Part shown: positions 17,335-28,458 of the stretch, piece by piece
How positions within the stretch are numbered: position 1 is the first letter of the stretch
Layout: every line of letters starts with the position of its first letter
NCBI GenBank assembly: GCA_028284415.1
Contig: JANQRU010000007.1
Location: forward strand, 310,001-374,000
Length of the DNA stretch: 64,000 nt
Origin: Pyrinomonadaceae bacterium
GTDB taxonomy: Bacteria; Acidobacteriota; Blastocatellia; Pyrinomonadales; Pyrinomonadaceae
Direction of reading: 5' to 3'
Notes under the pieces: generated by a model
Told to the model about the DNA's origin: nothing
The model's input: only the letters and a program-made list of their open reading frames with translations
Database searches by the model: none
Program-made: the position numbers and the translations under genes

Positions 17335-18774
17335 ATGAATAGTTTTACCAATAAAAGAGCTTTTTTGTTAAGTCTTGTATTTGCTGTTTCTTTATTTTTT
17401 GTAGGAATTGAAACAAACGCCCAAACCCAGAGTAAGAAGCCTCTGTTTCAAGATATAACTATAAAATCGGGAGATAAAAGACCTCGAACAATAGCAAAGC
17501 CAACCCCAACTCCATTAGTTAAAAGAACCGGAAGTTCGAGACCAACTTCGCCGGCAAGCCGATCAACTGCAGTTTCAAGAAGAACTTCGATTCCGGCTTT
17601 GGCTTCGGTTTCAATTCCCGGCTATTCAGGAGTTTTAGTTGAGAGTGAAAATGGTAGTGTCGTAATGGAAAGCTATTCAAATCACGCATTTAACCCTGCA
17701 TCAAATGTAAAGGTTGCCACCTCGTATGCAGTTCTTAAAACCTTCGGACCAAACTTTAGATTTTCAACTAAAGTCTGGACAGATGGCGACATTGACCGAT
17801 CTACAAGCACTTTGAATGGAAACTTATATGTTTCAGGACGTGATCCAATATTTAATTATGAACATGCTGTAACAGTTGCAAATGAATTAAATCGTTTGGG
17901 AATTAGAAAAGTTGATGGCGACATTATCGTTACAGATAACTTTGTAATGAATTTCAGCGGGTCAGCTCAACGTTCCGGTAATTCTCTTGTAAGGACTCTC
18001 AATGGAGCAAAACGTACAAATGCAGCAAAAAGAGCTTGGCAAAAATATTTAGCCAACAATGCTGGTATATATCGTCAAGTAGATGTAATCCCAAGTGTTT
18101 TCACAACCGGAAGCTTATATGTAGAAGGTTTACCTTCTAATGTGAAATTGCTCTTCTCGCACGAATCAGCTCCTTTACGTGAAATCGTAAAAGTAATGAT
18201 GAGCTATTCCAATAATTTCCTTTCAGAGAGATTAGGCGATATGCTCGGAGGAGCTTATGCAGTTGCAAGAGTTGTTCAGATGAATGCACGCGTTGCACCA
18301 TTCGAATTCAGTCTCCAAACATGTAGCGGATTAGGAATAAATCGTGTAACTCCGAGAGCCCAAATGAAACTCTTAAGAACGTTCCGCAAGTTTCTCAGTA
18401 GAAATCGAATGACTTTCTCTGACGTAATGCCTGTTGCAGGTTTAGATGACGGAACTCTTAGAAGACGCTTTAACACAGGATATTATTTAGGAAGTGTAGT
18501 TGGTAAAACGGGAACTTTGCGTAGAACTGACCGTGGTGTTAGCACTCTCAGCGGAGAAATCACAACCAGACGTGGAAAATTCTTATTTGTTATATTCAAT
18601 CAAAGAGGTAACGTAAATCGCTTTAGAAGCTTCCAAAACTTCTTTGTTCCATTAGTGCAGAATGAACTCGGCGGAGCTACTCCAATGCGTTATTCACCTG
18701 TTGCAATGGAAAAACGATTAGCAAAATCAAGAATTAAATATCCGCGTGGCTCAAGATATAGAGTTGAAGAATAA
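17335..18774 (+). CDS. dacB: D-alanyl-D-alanine carboxypeptidase/endopeptidase (PBP4-like, peptidase S13)
   Basis: A penicillin-binding protein that trims peptidoglycan cross-links in the periplasm. The start at 17335 is preferred to an in-frame ATG 42 bp earlier because it directly precedes a signal peptide (AFLLSLVFAVSLFFVGIETNAQ) and has AGAGAAAT before it. The active-site triad motifs are SNVK (SxxK) in NPASNVKVATSY, SNN in MMSYSNNFLSE, and KTG in VVGKTGTLRR. A Ser/Thr/Pro-rich linker of about 60 residues separates the signal peptide from the enzyme. It ends 18 bp before a strong terminator. Confidence 0.9.
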   Translation: MNSFTNKRAFLLSLVFAVSLFFVGIETNAQTQSKKPLFQDITIKSGDKRPRTIAKPTPTPLVKRTGSSRPTSPASRSTAVSRRTSIPALASVSIPGYSGVLVESENGSVVMESYSNHAFNPASNVKVATSYAVLKTFGPNFRFSTKVWTDGDIDRSTSTLNGNLYVSGRDPIFNYEHAVTVANELNRLGIRKVDGDIIVTDNFVMNFSGSAQRSGNSLVRTLNGAKRTNAAKRAWQKYLANNAGIYRQVDVIPSVFTTGSLYVEGLPSNVKLLFSHESAPLREIVKVMMSYSNNFLSERLGDMLGGAYAVARVVQMNARVAPFEFSLQTCSGLGINRVTPRAQMKLLRTFRKFLSRNRMTFSDVMPVAGLDDGTLRRRFNTGYYLGSVVGKTGTLRRTDRGVSTLSGEITTRRGKFLFVIFNQRGNVNRFRSFQNFFVPLVQNELGGATPMRYSPVAMEKRLAKSRIKYPRGSRYRVEE

Positions 18775-18792
18775 ACAAATACTTATTTTAAT

Positions 18793-18830
18793 AAAAAGGA
18801 AGCTGAGATAATCTTGGCTTCCTTTTTATA
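18793..18830 (+). terminator. Intrinsic terminator after the PBP4-type gene
   Basis: An 11-bp perfect stem (AAAAAGGAAGC at 18793-18803 with GCTTCCTTTTT at 18817-18827), a 13-nt loop, and a T-run formed by the stem's end. It separates the peptidase gene from murJ. Confidence 0.85.
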
Positions 18831-18898
18831 TTTTCACTTGTCGAAACCAGCCAAATAATGCAAAATCTTTTCGGTTAAAATATTTTCTCGCATTACAA

Positions 18899-20659
18899 AT
18901 GAGCAAACCCGAAGACATACCACAATCAAATAAAGAACCTGAAGAACTAGCTGACCCAAGTAACTTGGAAAAAATAGTCGAAGCAAAAGCTGAAGAAACT
19001 AAACCCAACAAACAAAGAAGCGTGGCAAAATCTGCTGGAATCGTTTCTGCCTTTGTGATGCTTTCACGCATCTTCGGACTAATTAGAGAAACAGTTTTTG
19101 CAGGTTATTTTGGAACTGGTCCGGCAAGGGATGCTTTTATTGTGGCATTTAGAATCCCGAATCTCCTTCGTGATTTATTCGCCGAAGGTGCTTTATCAGT
19201 CGCTTTTGTAAAGGTCTTTACAGAATATCAGGTTAATGTCAGTGAAAAAGAAGCCTGGCGACTTGCAGCTTTAGTTTTCAATCTGTTAGCGGTTGTTTTA
19301 AGTGCGATTGTTCTGATAGGTATTCTTTTTTCGCCATTTATTGTTGCTTTTATCGGAAAGGATTTCTCACCCGAAAAAGCAGAACTCGCAGTTTGGCTTA
19401 CGCGAATAATGTTTCCGTTCATAATGTTCGTTTCCCTATCCGCAGTTGCGATGGGAGTTTTGAACACGAAAGGAAATTTTGCGATTCCAGCTTCTGCTTC
19501 GACTGCATTTAATATAATTTCAATTACTGCGGGACTTGGTTTTGCTTATTTTTTAAGTGGAGGAGAATGGGAAACTGCGGAAAAATTCACGATTCCAAAA
19601 CCACCGGAGCAATGGGCTATAACGGGAATGGCGATTGGAACATTGTTTGGCGGGCTTGCACAATTTGCTATTCAAATCCCATCTCTTTACAGAGTTGGAT
19701 TCCGCTTTAAACCGCTTTTGAGTATCACAGATAAAGGCGTTAAACGAGTTATGCGTTTAATGGGACCTGCGGTCATCGCAACTTCAGCAGTTCAAATAAA
19801 AGTTCTCGTTGATTCGATGATTGTTTCTGGCGATGACGGTGCAATGGCTATTTTGGGTTACGCATTTCGATTGATGCAATTCCCGATTGGTGTTTTTGGT
19901 GTTGCCATAGGCGTTGCAGCACTTCCAACACTTGCTAAACTTGGCTCAGAAAATAACATCGAAAAGTTTCGTTCGACTCTTTCCAATTCTGTCGGTCTAG
20001 TCTTTCTTTTAACTGTTCCTTCTGCTTGCGGTTTGATTGTTTTAGGCGAGCCAATTATTCGCTTGATCTATGAACGCGGTGCATTTGATGCCAATTCAAC
20101 TGATGCAGTAACTTTAGCATTAGCCGCGTATTCATTAGGGCTTGCAGGTTACGCAGCAATCAAAGTTCTATCGCCCGCATTTTTTGCCCTCGAAGATGCT
20201 AAAACTCCAATGTACGTCAGCGTCGCATCAATAGCTGTTCATGTCGCTCTGAGCTTTACACTTTTTAATTACTTCAAAACAGTTGGCGTCACCCCAGAGA
20301 CCCCACTTGGTTACGGTTTCGCAGGAGTAGCACTCGCAACAGCAACCGTCGCAACTATAAATTTTTTCGCATTAATAATCCTAATGCGTCGAAAAATCGA
20401 ACGCATCCAAGCCCGAAAAATAATCACATCTTTTATCAAAATCGCCATCGCTTCCGCAATAATGTCGGTCGTTTGCTGGTTCTCGTACCAATATCTAACA
20501 AACTACTTCGGCGAAAAAACATTTCCAATCAAGTTAATCGAAACGTTCGTCCCAATTGGCTTAGGCGGAATTGTATTTCTAATCTCAGCCAAGTTACTTG
20601 GCGTTAGCGAGTTAAATCAGTTTATTGATATTTTTAAGAAAAGGTTAGGAAAAAAATAA
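18899..20659 (+). CDS. murJ: Lipid II flippase MurJ
   Basis: MurJ flips the peptidoglycan precursor lipid II across the inner membrane. The protein has 586 residues and, after a hydrophilic ~40-residue N-terminal extension, shows the MOP-family start VSAFVMLSRIFGLIRETVFA and the family segment DAFIVAFRIPNLLRDLFAEGALS. There are about 14 hydrophobic helices. The extension (acidic, with KPNKQRS) is longer than in E. coli. The gene converges on ligA with 3 bp between stops, so it needs no further downstream partner. Confidence 0.94.
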   Translation: MSKPEDIPQSNKEPEELADPSNLEKIVEAKAEETKPNKQRSVAKSAGIVSAFVMLSRIFGLIRETVFAGYFGTGPARDAFIVAFRIPNLLRDLFAEGALSVAFVKVFTEYQVNVSEKEAWRLAALVFNLLAVVLSAIVLIGILFSPFIVAFIGKDFSPEKAELAVWLTRIMFPFIMFVSLSAVAMGVLNTKGNFAIPASASTAFNIISITAGLGFAYFLSGGEWETAEKFTIPKPPEQWAITGMAIGTLFGGLAQFAIQIPSLYRVGFRFKPLLSITDKGVKRVMRLMGPAVIATSAVQIKVLVDSMIVSGDDGAMAILGYAFRLMQFPIGVFGVAIGVAALPTLAKLGSENNIEKFRSTLSNSVGLVFLLTVPSACGLIVLGEPIIRLIYERGAFDANSTDAVTLALAAYSLGLAGYAAIKVLSPAFFALEDAKTPMYVSVASIAVHVALSFTLFNYFKTVGVTPETPLGYGFAGVALATATVATINFFALIILMRRKIERIQARKIITSFIKIAIASAIMSVVCWFSYQYLTNYFGEKTFPIKLIETFVPIGLGGIVFLISAKLLGVSELNQFIDIFKKRLGKK

Positions 20660-20662
20660 TTT

Positions 20663-22690
<2,028 letters not shown>

Positions 22691-22741
22691 TTATGTAAAG
22701 CATAATTTACTTTATGAATCTTATGACAATTAAGTTTTTGA

Positions 22742-23392
22742 TTACAAATTGGTCTTCTTTTTTGTAAAAGGTGGATTACCTTTGTTTTTCTTTAAAAATG
22801 GTGATTCTCTTTCAGTTTCTTTTTGGCAGGGATAAGTGTATCTAGTTTTATTCTCCTTGGCATCATTGAGTTTTTTCTCCAAGGTCTCCAAATCCCTCTC
22901 AGGCGATCTTCCAGAAAAGTAGAAAGACTTCCTTTTGTCCTCACTATCTGCCTTTTCCTTAGCTTTTTTGTATATACTTTTAGCTTTTGCAAGTTCTACT
23001 GAAGAATTTTTAAAGTCTCCCTGAGTAAGAAAAATGTTTGCTCGCCCTAAAGAAAATCTATAATCGGCAGGAGATATTTTTTCACCTCTAGCATAGTCTT
23101 TGATCGCAGCTTCAAACATACATAGTTGGATTTGAACTTCTGCTCTTTTAAGGTAAGCAGCACTAAAATCAGCGTTTAACTTGATTGATCTAGTTAATTC
23201 GTCGTAAGCGTCCAAATATTTTTGAGCCTCAATTTTTTTTAATGCCCTTCTGTACAAAATTTTTGACTGTTCATGATTTTTGTATCTTTCTTTGGTTGAA
23301 TCAGGCAGCTGATCTGATTGGGAAAAACTGACTGAAACCAAAAACAAAAACACGGTTATCCCGCATAAAAGGTTTTTAGATTGCTTTATCAT
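22742..23392 (-). CDS. Exported TPR-repeat protein
   Basis: A 216-residue protein with a signal peptide (LLCGITVFLFLVSVSFSQ), then at least two TPR motifs: ALKKIEAQKYLDAYDELTRS and AEVQIQLCMFEAAIKDYARG. The rest is a charged helical region and a lysine-rich tail. TPRs imply a protein-binding role; there is no catalytic motif. It is bounded upstream by the bidirectional terminator at 23458-23512 and so is probably transcribed alone. Confidence 0.75.
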   Translation of the reverse strand: MIKQSKNLLCGITVFLFLVSVSFSQSDQLPDSTKERYKNHEQSKILYRRALKKIEAQKYLDAYDELTRSIKLNADFSAAYLKRAEVQIQLCMFEAAIKDYARGEKISPADYRFSLGRANIFLTQGDFKNSSVELAKAKSIYKKAKEKADSEDKRKSFYFSGRSPERDLETLEKKLNDAKENKTRYTYPCQKETERESPFLKKNKGNPPFTKKKTNL

Positions 23393-23457
23393 ATTCGGTT
23401 TATTTCAAATTTATTGATATTTTTTCTTCTGATGAGTAAGTTTTAGAAATAGTTTGT

Positions 23458-23512
23458 CAACAAAAAAGATAGCTGAGATTAAGATGTCAAATCTCTGCTA
23501 TCTTTTTTGTTG
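23458..23512 (-). terminator. Long bidirectional hairpin terminator after the SDR operon
   Basis: A 16-bp perfect stem (23458-23473, CAACAAAAAAGATAGC, with 23497-23512) is extended inside by a further 6 bp after one mismatch. On the minus strand it lies 15 bp after the SDR stop codon at 23528 and ends in a T-rich arm. The A/T-rich arms make it usable in both directions. Confidence 0.8.
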
Positions 23513-23527
23513 TAATTAAACTAATTA

Positions 23528-24277
23528 TTAAGTAATTACACCGCCATCAACGATTACAACTTCGCCATTCATATATGAATTTCTGTCGCTAACCATAAAA
23601 GCTGCGAATTCTGCTAGTTCTTCAGGCTTACCCAAACGTCCGCGAGAAACCCAGCTCTCGTGAACAGAAAGCAATCTATCAGGCAAAGTGTTTCCTAAGT
23701 CTGTATCGAAAATTCCGGCAGCGATTGCGTTTACGGCAACCTTAAATTGTGCAGCTTCGCGGGAAAGACATTTTGTAAAACCAATCATTGCAGCCTTTGA
23801 GGTTGCATAGTGAACAGAAGTTGGAAGCGAACTCATTGCACCGATTGAGGTTATATTGAGAATTGATCCTTTTCTGTTCTTAACCATTTTTTTGTAGAAA
23901 GGTTTTGTTACCGCAAAGAGAGAATTAACGTTTGTATCAATTACCCAATCCCATGATTTATCAGTTGTCGTAACAAAATAATCGGCTTTGTTAACAGCGG
24001 CGTTGTTAACTAAAATTTCAACAAAACCCCAAGCCTCAGTTAGTTCTCTGACTAGCTTTTTCATCCCGACCCGATCAGTCACTGAGACCTTAAAAGCCAA
24101 ACATTTTCTACCAAATGCTTCAACTTTTGACTTAACTTCTTCTGCCAAATCGTCACGCGAATGATAATTAAAGGCGACATCCGCACCTTCGCGTGCAAAA
24201 ACTTCACAAATTGCCGCACCAATTCCGCGCGTTCCACCTGAAACAAACGCACATTTTCCTTCCAATAAAAGACTCAA
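23528..24277 (-). CDS. Short-chain dehydrogenase/reductase (FabG-like)
   Basis: A 249-residue classical SDR with the NAD(P)-binding SGGTRGIGAAICEVF (residues ~14-28), the NNAAVN motif (~88) and the active-site Ser (ITSIGAM) with YATSK (Tyr and Lys). Length and motifs fit 3-oxoacyl-ACP reductases, but many SDRs share them. The start is a TTG preceded by GGAG at 9-bp spacing. It follows the glycosyltransferase gene by about 100 bp on the same strand, as the third gene after the radical SAM enzyme. Confidence 0.85.
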   Translation of the reverse strand: MSLLLEGKCAFVSGGTRGIGAAICEVFAREGADVAFNYHSRDDLAEEVKSKVEAFGRKCLAFKVSVTDRVGMKKLVRELTEAWGFVEILVNNAAVNKADYFVTTTDKSWDWVIDTNVNSLFAVTKPFYKKMVKNRKGSILNITSIGAMSSLPTSVHYATSKAAMIGFTKCLSREAAQFKVAVNAIAAGIFDTDLGNTLPDRLLSVHESWVSRGRLGKPEELAEFAAFMVSDRNSYMNGEVVIVDGGVIT

Positions 24278-24379
24278 AACTAATATCTCCGATTTTATAA
24301 ATGCAATATGAAAATAAAACTTTAAGAAAGGTTAATTAAAATGCGTGAAATAAACAAGTTGCGAGGGCTGAAATTTAAG

Positions 24380-25567
24380 TTAAACCGAAACCGTCTCGGC
24401 TCGTTTTTGTTGAGTGCTTTCGGGAAGTAGAGCTGTGATTTCGTTAATTATATTTTCTGTGGAATTTGGAATCGTCAAATTTGCCGAAGCTTCTTTCATC
24501 TGATCGTATTTATTGGAATCTTGAAGCAAAGTTTTGATCGTCGGCACAATATCGGTTGTTTTCTCAAGCAAGATTCCGGCACCGCGTTTTGAAACAAGAT
24601 TAACTGTTCCGGCTTCTTGTGGCATCGGAGGCGTCGTAGCATCAGCAATTATCGGCAGATGACATGAAAGAGCTTCAAAGGTAGAAAGTCCGCCAAGCTT
24701 AGAAACCATAACGTTAGCCGACTGCATTATTTTCTCAACTTCATCAGAATAACCAATGACTTTGACTGGAAATTTGGCAGTTTTTGCAAGCTCTTCTGCT
24801 TCGGCTTTTAACTCGTCATTTTTACCTGCAAGAAAAATAGCTTGAACGTCCAATTCTCCTTGAACAAGCTCTTTAAATATCTGAGGTATATTTCCGCCTC
24901 CAACGTATCCGGCATTCACAAAAACCGTGAATTTTTCTTCGTCCAGACCAAACGCTTTGCGTGCGTCTTTGGCATCGGATTCATCAACAGGCGAAAACTT
25001 GGGATTGATCGGCATTCCCGAAATTTTAATTTTTTCCGCAGGAACACCGTAATCAATTAATTGTTGTTTAGCCTCTTCATTTGCCACTAAATATAGCGAA
25101 ACTTCGTCACACGCCCAACCTTTCCAGAAACCATAACAAGGATCGGTGACAACTGTTACAAGTGGAATTTTACCGATCAGATTAAGCTCTTTTAGGATTC
25201 TTGCAAAAACATGCTGAGTCATAGGGTGAACGCTGACAACAACATTTGGAAACCATTTTTCAAATTGTTCTTTGCAGAAAACGATGCTTCTATCTAGAAA
25301 AAACGGGCGAGTTTCGGGCTGAAGTTTGTTAATAAACCAATAATAATACTTCATCCAATGCTGTTTGTGTTTGAGAATCCAGTTGTACAAACTCACCATT
25401 TTTCGGGTGATGCGATGCGAATCCTCGACAGCCTTAATAATCCGCACAGCAATTGATTCACCGTGCCAAAATTTCTGCACCCCTTCAGAAATAGCCTGTG
25501 CGGCAGAACGATGTCCGCCGCCCGTATCTGAAGAAATGATTAAAATTTTTGGATTATTTTGTTGCAT
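24380..25567 (-). CDS. MGDG-synthase-like glycosyltransferase (GT28 type)
   Basis: A 395-residue glycosyltransferase of the MGDG synthase / processive diacylglycerol glucosyltransferase family. The start LIISSDTGGGHRSAAQAISE (residues ~9-28) is the family's glycine-rich N-terminal loop, and the C-terminal half has GGLSTFEAL and MPQEAGT for UDP-sugar binding. It probably adds sugar to a membrane lipid at the inner face of the cytoplasmic membrane. Which lipid is unknown. It is 34 bp behind the radical SAM gene and about 100 bp before the SDR gene. Confidence 0.85.
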   Translation of the reverse strand: MQQNNPKILIISSDTGGGHRSAAQAISEGVQKFWHGESIAVRIIKAVEDSHRITRKMVSLYNWILKHKQHWMKYYYWFINKLQPETRPFFLDRSIVFCKEQFEKWFPNVVVSVHPMTQHVFARILKELNLIGKIPLVTVVTDPCYGFWKGWACDEVSLYLVANEEAKQQLIDYGVPAEKIKISGMPINPKFSPVDESDAKDARKAFGLDEEKFTVFVNAGYVGGGNIPQIFKELVQGELDVQAIFLAGKNDELKAEAEELAKTAKFPVKVIGYSDEVEKIMQSANVMVSKLGGLSTFEALSCHLPIIADATTPPMPQEAGTVNLVSKRGAGILLEKTTDIVPTIKTLLQDSNKYDQMKEASANLTIPNSTENIINEITALLPESTQQKRAETVSV

Positions 25568-25601
25568 TAAAATTAGTTACGACTAACTGCTTCTAAGAGT
25601 T

Positions 25602-26765
25602 CTATGCTTTTACCGCAACTCCTTCACCCTGTGGCACATTTTGTCCGAGTTTCTTGCTTGCTTTCTTCATCTGACGCTCAAGTTTTTTGATCTTTATGAG
25701 ATGCTTTTTATTGAATGGCAAGCTTGGGTAGTAACAGTTTGACTCATGCGTGCAGAAACAGCCATCTTTTGCTTTTTTGCGACGTGCTTCCATTGCTTCA
25801 GAATTCCAAACTGCTTGAAAATCCCATTCATAATCTCGAAGATTAGCTACGTCTGACAAGTTTTCGCACGATGAAATCGTCCCCTCATCATAAATGACTG
25901 CTCCGGCAGAACCTGCATAGCAAGTTAATTGTGCTTCGCCAGTTTCTTTGGTTTTGGCAATCAGATCATGCATATAAATATCAACTGCTGCCTTAAAGAA
26001 ACCGCCTTCACCACCATAGTTATTTTTCAACGCCGCATTTTTGGTGTCTTCCAAAATCATATGTGAAAGTTCAGCGTAGCGTTCGTGGTCAAACTCTAAT
26101 TCTTTCGGATCATTTGACGGAGGGCGTATGTAATTTATGTTAATTTTGTCTGGTTTGAGATCGTATTTTAAGAAATCATACCAATCAAAAATCGTATCTT
26201 CATTTGAAGCCATCACACAGGTACAGGTTTGAACGTCCAAATTCGGATATTCTTTTTTCATATCCTGCAAAGTTCTAGCTGTGTGAATCGCTTTATCCCA
26301 ACTTCCCGGCTTTTGACGAATTTTTTCATGTGCTTCTTTCATTCCGTCAATCCCGAGTGCGACCGTAACATGTAAATTTGGATTCTCTTCCAAAATTCTT
26401 GTTACATCAGGGAAAATTCTTGGATGAATTTGTCCATTCGACATCAAGTAAACTGAGCCGAGTTTGTTGTTTCGATAAAACGCATTACAAATCTCAGGTA
26501 AATCCTTGCGTGTGAAAGGTTCGCCACCAGCGAGAACCAAAACGCCTAAATTTCCGCCTAAAGTTTCGGATATTTTTTCAACTTCATGTGTCTTGATTTG
26601 TAGCTTTTTACGCGGTCTGTCGTTTAATTCATCCGTAAAAAAGCAGTGTGTGCAACGCATATCACAAACAGATGTCACCAGAATGTTTAGAAACACCGGT
26701 GAGATCGTCTGTCCGACAGCCATTTTCGCGTATCGTTTGAAAATTTCTTTAGTAGTAAAATCCAT
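25602..26765 (-). CDS. Radical SAM enzyme with extra C-terminal cysteines
   Basis: A 387-residue radical S-adenosylmethionine protein. The [4Fe-4S] site is CDMRCTHCFF (CxxxCxxC, about residues 33-40), followed by the glycine-rich AGGEPFTRKDL. The C-terminal half has further cysteines (LTCYAGSAGAV, SSCENL, GCFCTHESNCYYPS), the pattern of SPASM-like auxiliary cluster domains. Substrate unknown. A ribosome site AAGGAC lies 8 bp before the ATG. It heads the three-gene operon with the glycosyltransferase and SDR, so a lipid or secondary-metabolite substrate is a fair guess. Confidence 0.8.
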   Translation of the reverse strand: MDFTTKEIFKRYAKMAVGQTISPVFLNILVTSVCDMRCTHCFFTDELNDRPRKKLQIKTHEVEKISETLGGNLGVLVLAGGEPFTRKDLPEICNAFYRNNKLGSVYLMSNGQIHPRIFPDVTRILEENPNLHVTVALGIDGMKEAHEKIRQKPGSWDKAIHTARTLQDMKKEYPNLDVQTCTCVMASNEDTIFDWYDFLKYDLKPDKININYIRPPSNDPKELEFDHERYAELSHMILEDTKNAALKNNYGGEGGFFKAAVDIYMHDLIAKTKETGEAQLTCYAGSAGAVIYDEGTISSCENLSDVANLRDYEWDFQAVWNSEAMEARRKKAKDGCFCTHESNCYYPSLPFNKKHLIKIKKLERQMKKASKKLGQNVPQGEGVAVKA

Positions 26766-26939
26766 CTTAAAAGTCCTTATATAAAATAACTTACGCTCAT
26801 TAAGATGCGGGGTTTTGCCGCAAAGTTATATATTATCTTATTGCAATTTTTCGGGCAAGAAGATTAGTAGAGATGTTAGGTTCTGGATGATAGTTATTAG
26901 CCCTGCGTCTAATATCCAATTTCTGTTAAAATAGAAACT

Positions 26940-28127
26940 ATGTTTCGCAGAGTTTATCTAGACAATTCATCTACTACCCCAATCGATAAAGAAGTCGTCG
27001 AAGCAATGCTTCCATATTTGACTGAAAAATACGGAAATGCTTCGAGCATACATTTCTTTGGACAAGAAGCGAAAGGTGCGGTTGATAAAGCTCGCCATCA
27101 GGTTGCCGATTTGATAAATGCTAAGCCAAATCAAATTATTTTCACTTCCGGTGGAACGGAATCAAATAACCTAGCCATCCGTGGACTTTGCGAAATGAAT
27201 GAGCAATATGGCAAACATATAATTACCTCGAAAATCGAACATCCGGCAGTTTCAAATGTCTGTGAAGAACTTAAAGAAAAAGGTTTTGAAGTTACGTATT
27301 TACCCGTTTATGAAGATGGAATAGTTCGCATTGAAGATGTTGAAAATGCAGTTCGTGAAGATACGGTTTTAATTACGATTATGACCGCAAATAATGAGAT
27401 CGGCACACTTCAACCGATCAAAGAAATTGGTAATCTGGTAAAAAATCAAAGAGAAAACGGTAATAAAATGTGGTTGCATACTGATGCAGTTCAGGCGATC
27501 GGTAAAATTCCGATTGACGTTGAGGAATTGGGTTGCGATATGCTCTCTATTTCTTCACATAAGATTTATGCCCCAAAAGGTGCAGGTGCATTATTTGTAA
27601 AAAGAGGCGTCCGACTTAAATCTCAAAACTTGGGTGGACATCAAGAAAGAGAAAGACGAGGCGGGACGGAAAATGTTCCGACAATCGTAGCTTTTGGAAA
27701 AGCCTGCGAATTAGCAAAACAAAACCTAGAAAAAAATTCCGAGCATCTAAAAAATCTTCAAGATGCATTTGAAAAAGGCGTCGAAGAAAAAATCTCAGAT
27801 GTAATCTTTAATGGTCAGAGAGAAAAACGTTTACCAAATATCTCGAATATCACATTTAAGTATGTCGAAGGTGAAGGCTTACTCATAAACCTCGATATGC
27901 AAGGAATTGCAGTTTCGACAGGTTCGGCTTGTTCCAGCGGTTCGCTTGAACCTTCACCAATAATTCTTGCGATTGAACAGCCCGAAGAATTAGCTCGCGG
28001 AGCAGTGCGGTTTAGTTTCGGGAAGGATAATTCGATGGAAGACGTTGAGTATATACTGGATGTATTGCCCAAGGCTGTAGAAAATTTGAGAAAACTTTCG
28101 CCTCACTATCAAGCTGTCAAAGCTTAG
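26940..28127 (+). CDS. iscS: Cysteine desulfurase (IscS/NifS family)
   Basis: A PLP enzyme that transfers sulfur from cysteine as enzyme-bound persulfide for Fe-S clusters and thiolated RNAs. The 395-residue protein starts YLDNSSTTPIDKEV, has SGGTESNNLAIRG for PLP binding, SISSHKIYAPKGAG with the Schiff-base Lys (~residue 206), and the active Cys in STGSACSSGSLEPS (~residue 328). The symbol is a family-level call: nifS-like forms cannot be excluded. No scaffold gene (iscU) follows; next is a 331-bp gap and then a regulator. Confidence 0.93.
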   Translation: MFRRVYLDNSSTTPIDKEVVEAMLPYLTEKYGNASSIHFFGQEAKGAVDKARHQVADLINAKPNQIIFTSGGTESNNLAIRGLCEMNEQYGKHIITSKIEHPAVSNVCEELKEKGFEVTYLPVYEDGIVRIEDVENAVREDTVLITIMTANNEIGTLQPIKEIGNLVKNQRENGNKMWLHTDAVQAIGKIPIDVEELGCDMLSISSHKIYAPKGAGALFVKRGVRLKSQNLGGHQERERRGGTENVPTIVAFGKACELAKQNLEKNSEHLKNLQDAFEKGVEEKISDVIFNGQREKRLPNISNITFKYVEGEGLLINLDMQGIAVSTGSACSSGSLEPSPIILAIEQPEELARGAVRFSFGKDNSMEDVEYILDVLPKAVENLRKLSPHYQAVKA

Positions 28128-28458
28128 TAGAAAAAACACGGTGAGGAAGTGAGGTAACCGAAGACCTTGATTCCAAAAAGCAGTTTCGCGTTTTAGATCA
28201 GGTTTCTTATTTTTTTTGTTTCAACTAAATTACAGAAGGAAAAAGCAGACATAGGGTGAGAAGTTTTGGCGTAATATAAGACAAGCAAATAAAAATACTC
28301 CTATGTCTGCCTTATTAATAAATGAATGATAGAATATGCTCTAAACTTAAGTCTTTAATTCAGATTAATTGTTCTTAATCCATATTAATTAGCTAATTTC
28401 GTTCAGCATTATTAATTACGAAATAGTATTTCTCACTATTCTTAGGAGGTCGGTTTAG
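28128..28458. other. Intergenic region (331 bp) with an inverted repeat
   Basis: The sequence after the desulfurase stop is AT-rich. It contains an imperfect hairpin before an 8-T run (28168-28218, possibly a weak terminator), an 11-bp inverted repeat (GCAGACATAGG at 28245-28255, complementary to 28300-28310), and a small palindrome AATTAGCTAATT. A perfect ribosome site AGGAGGT (28444-28450) marks the start of the next gene. No coding frame was seen. Confidence 0.5.
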
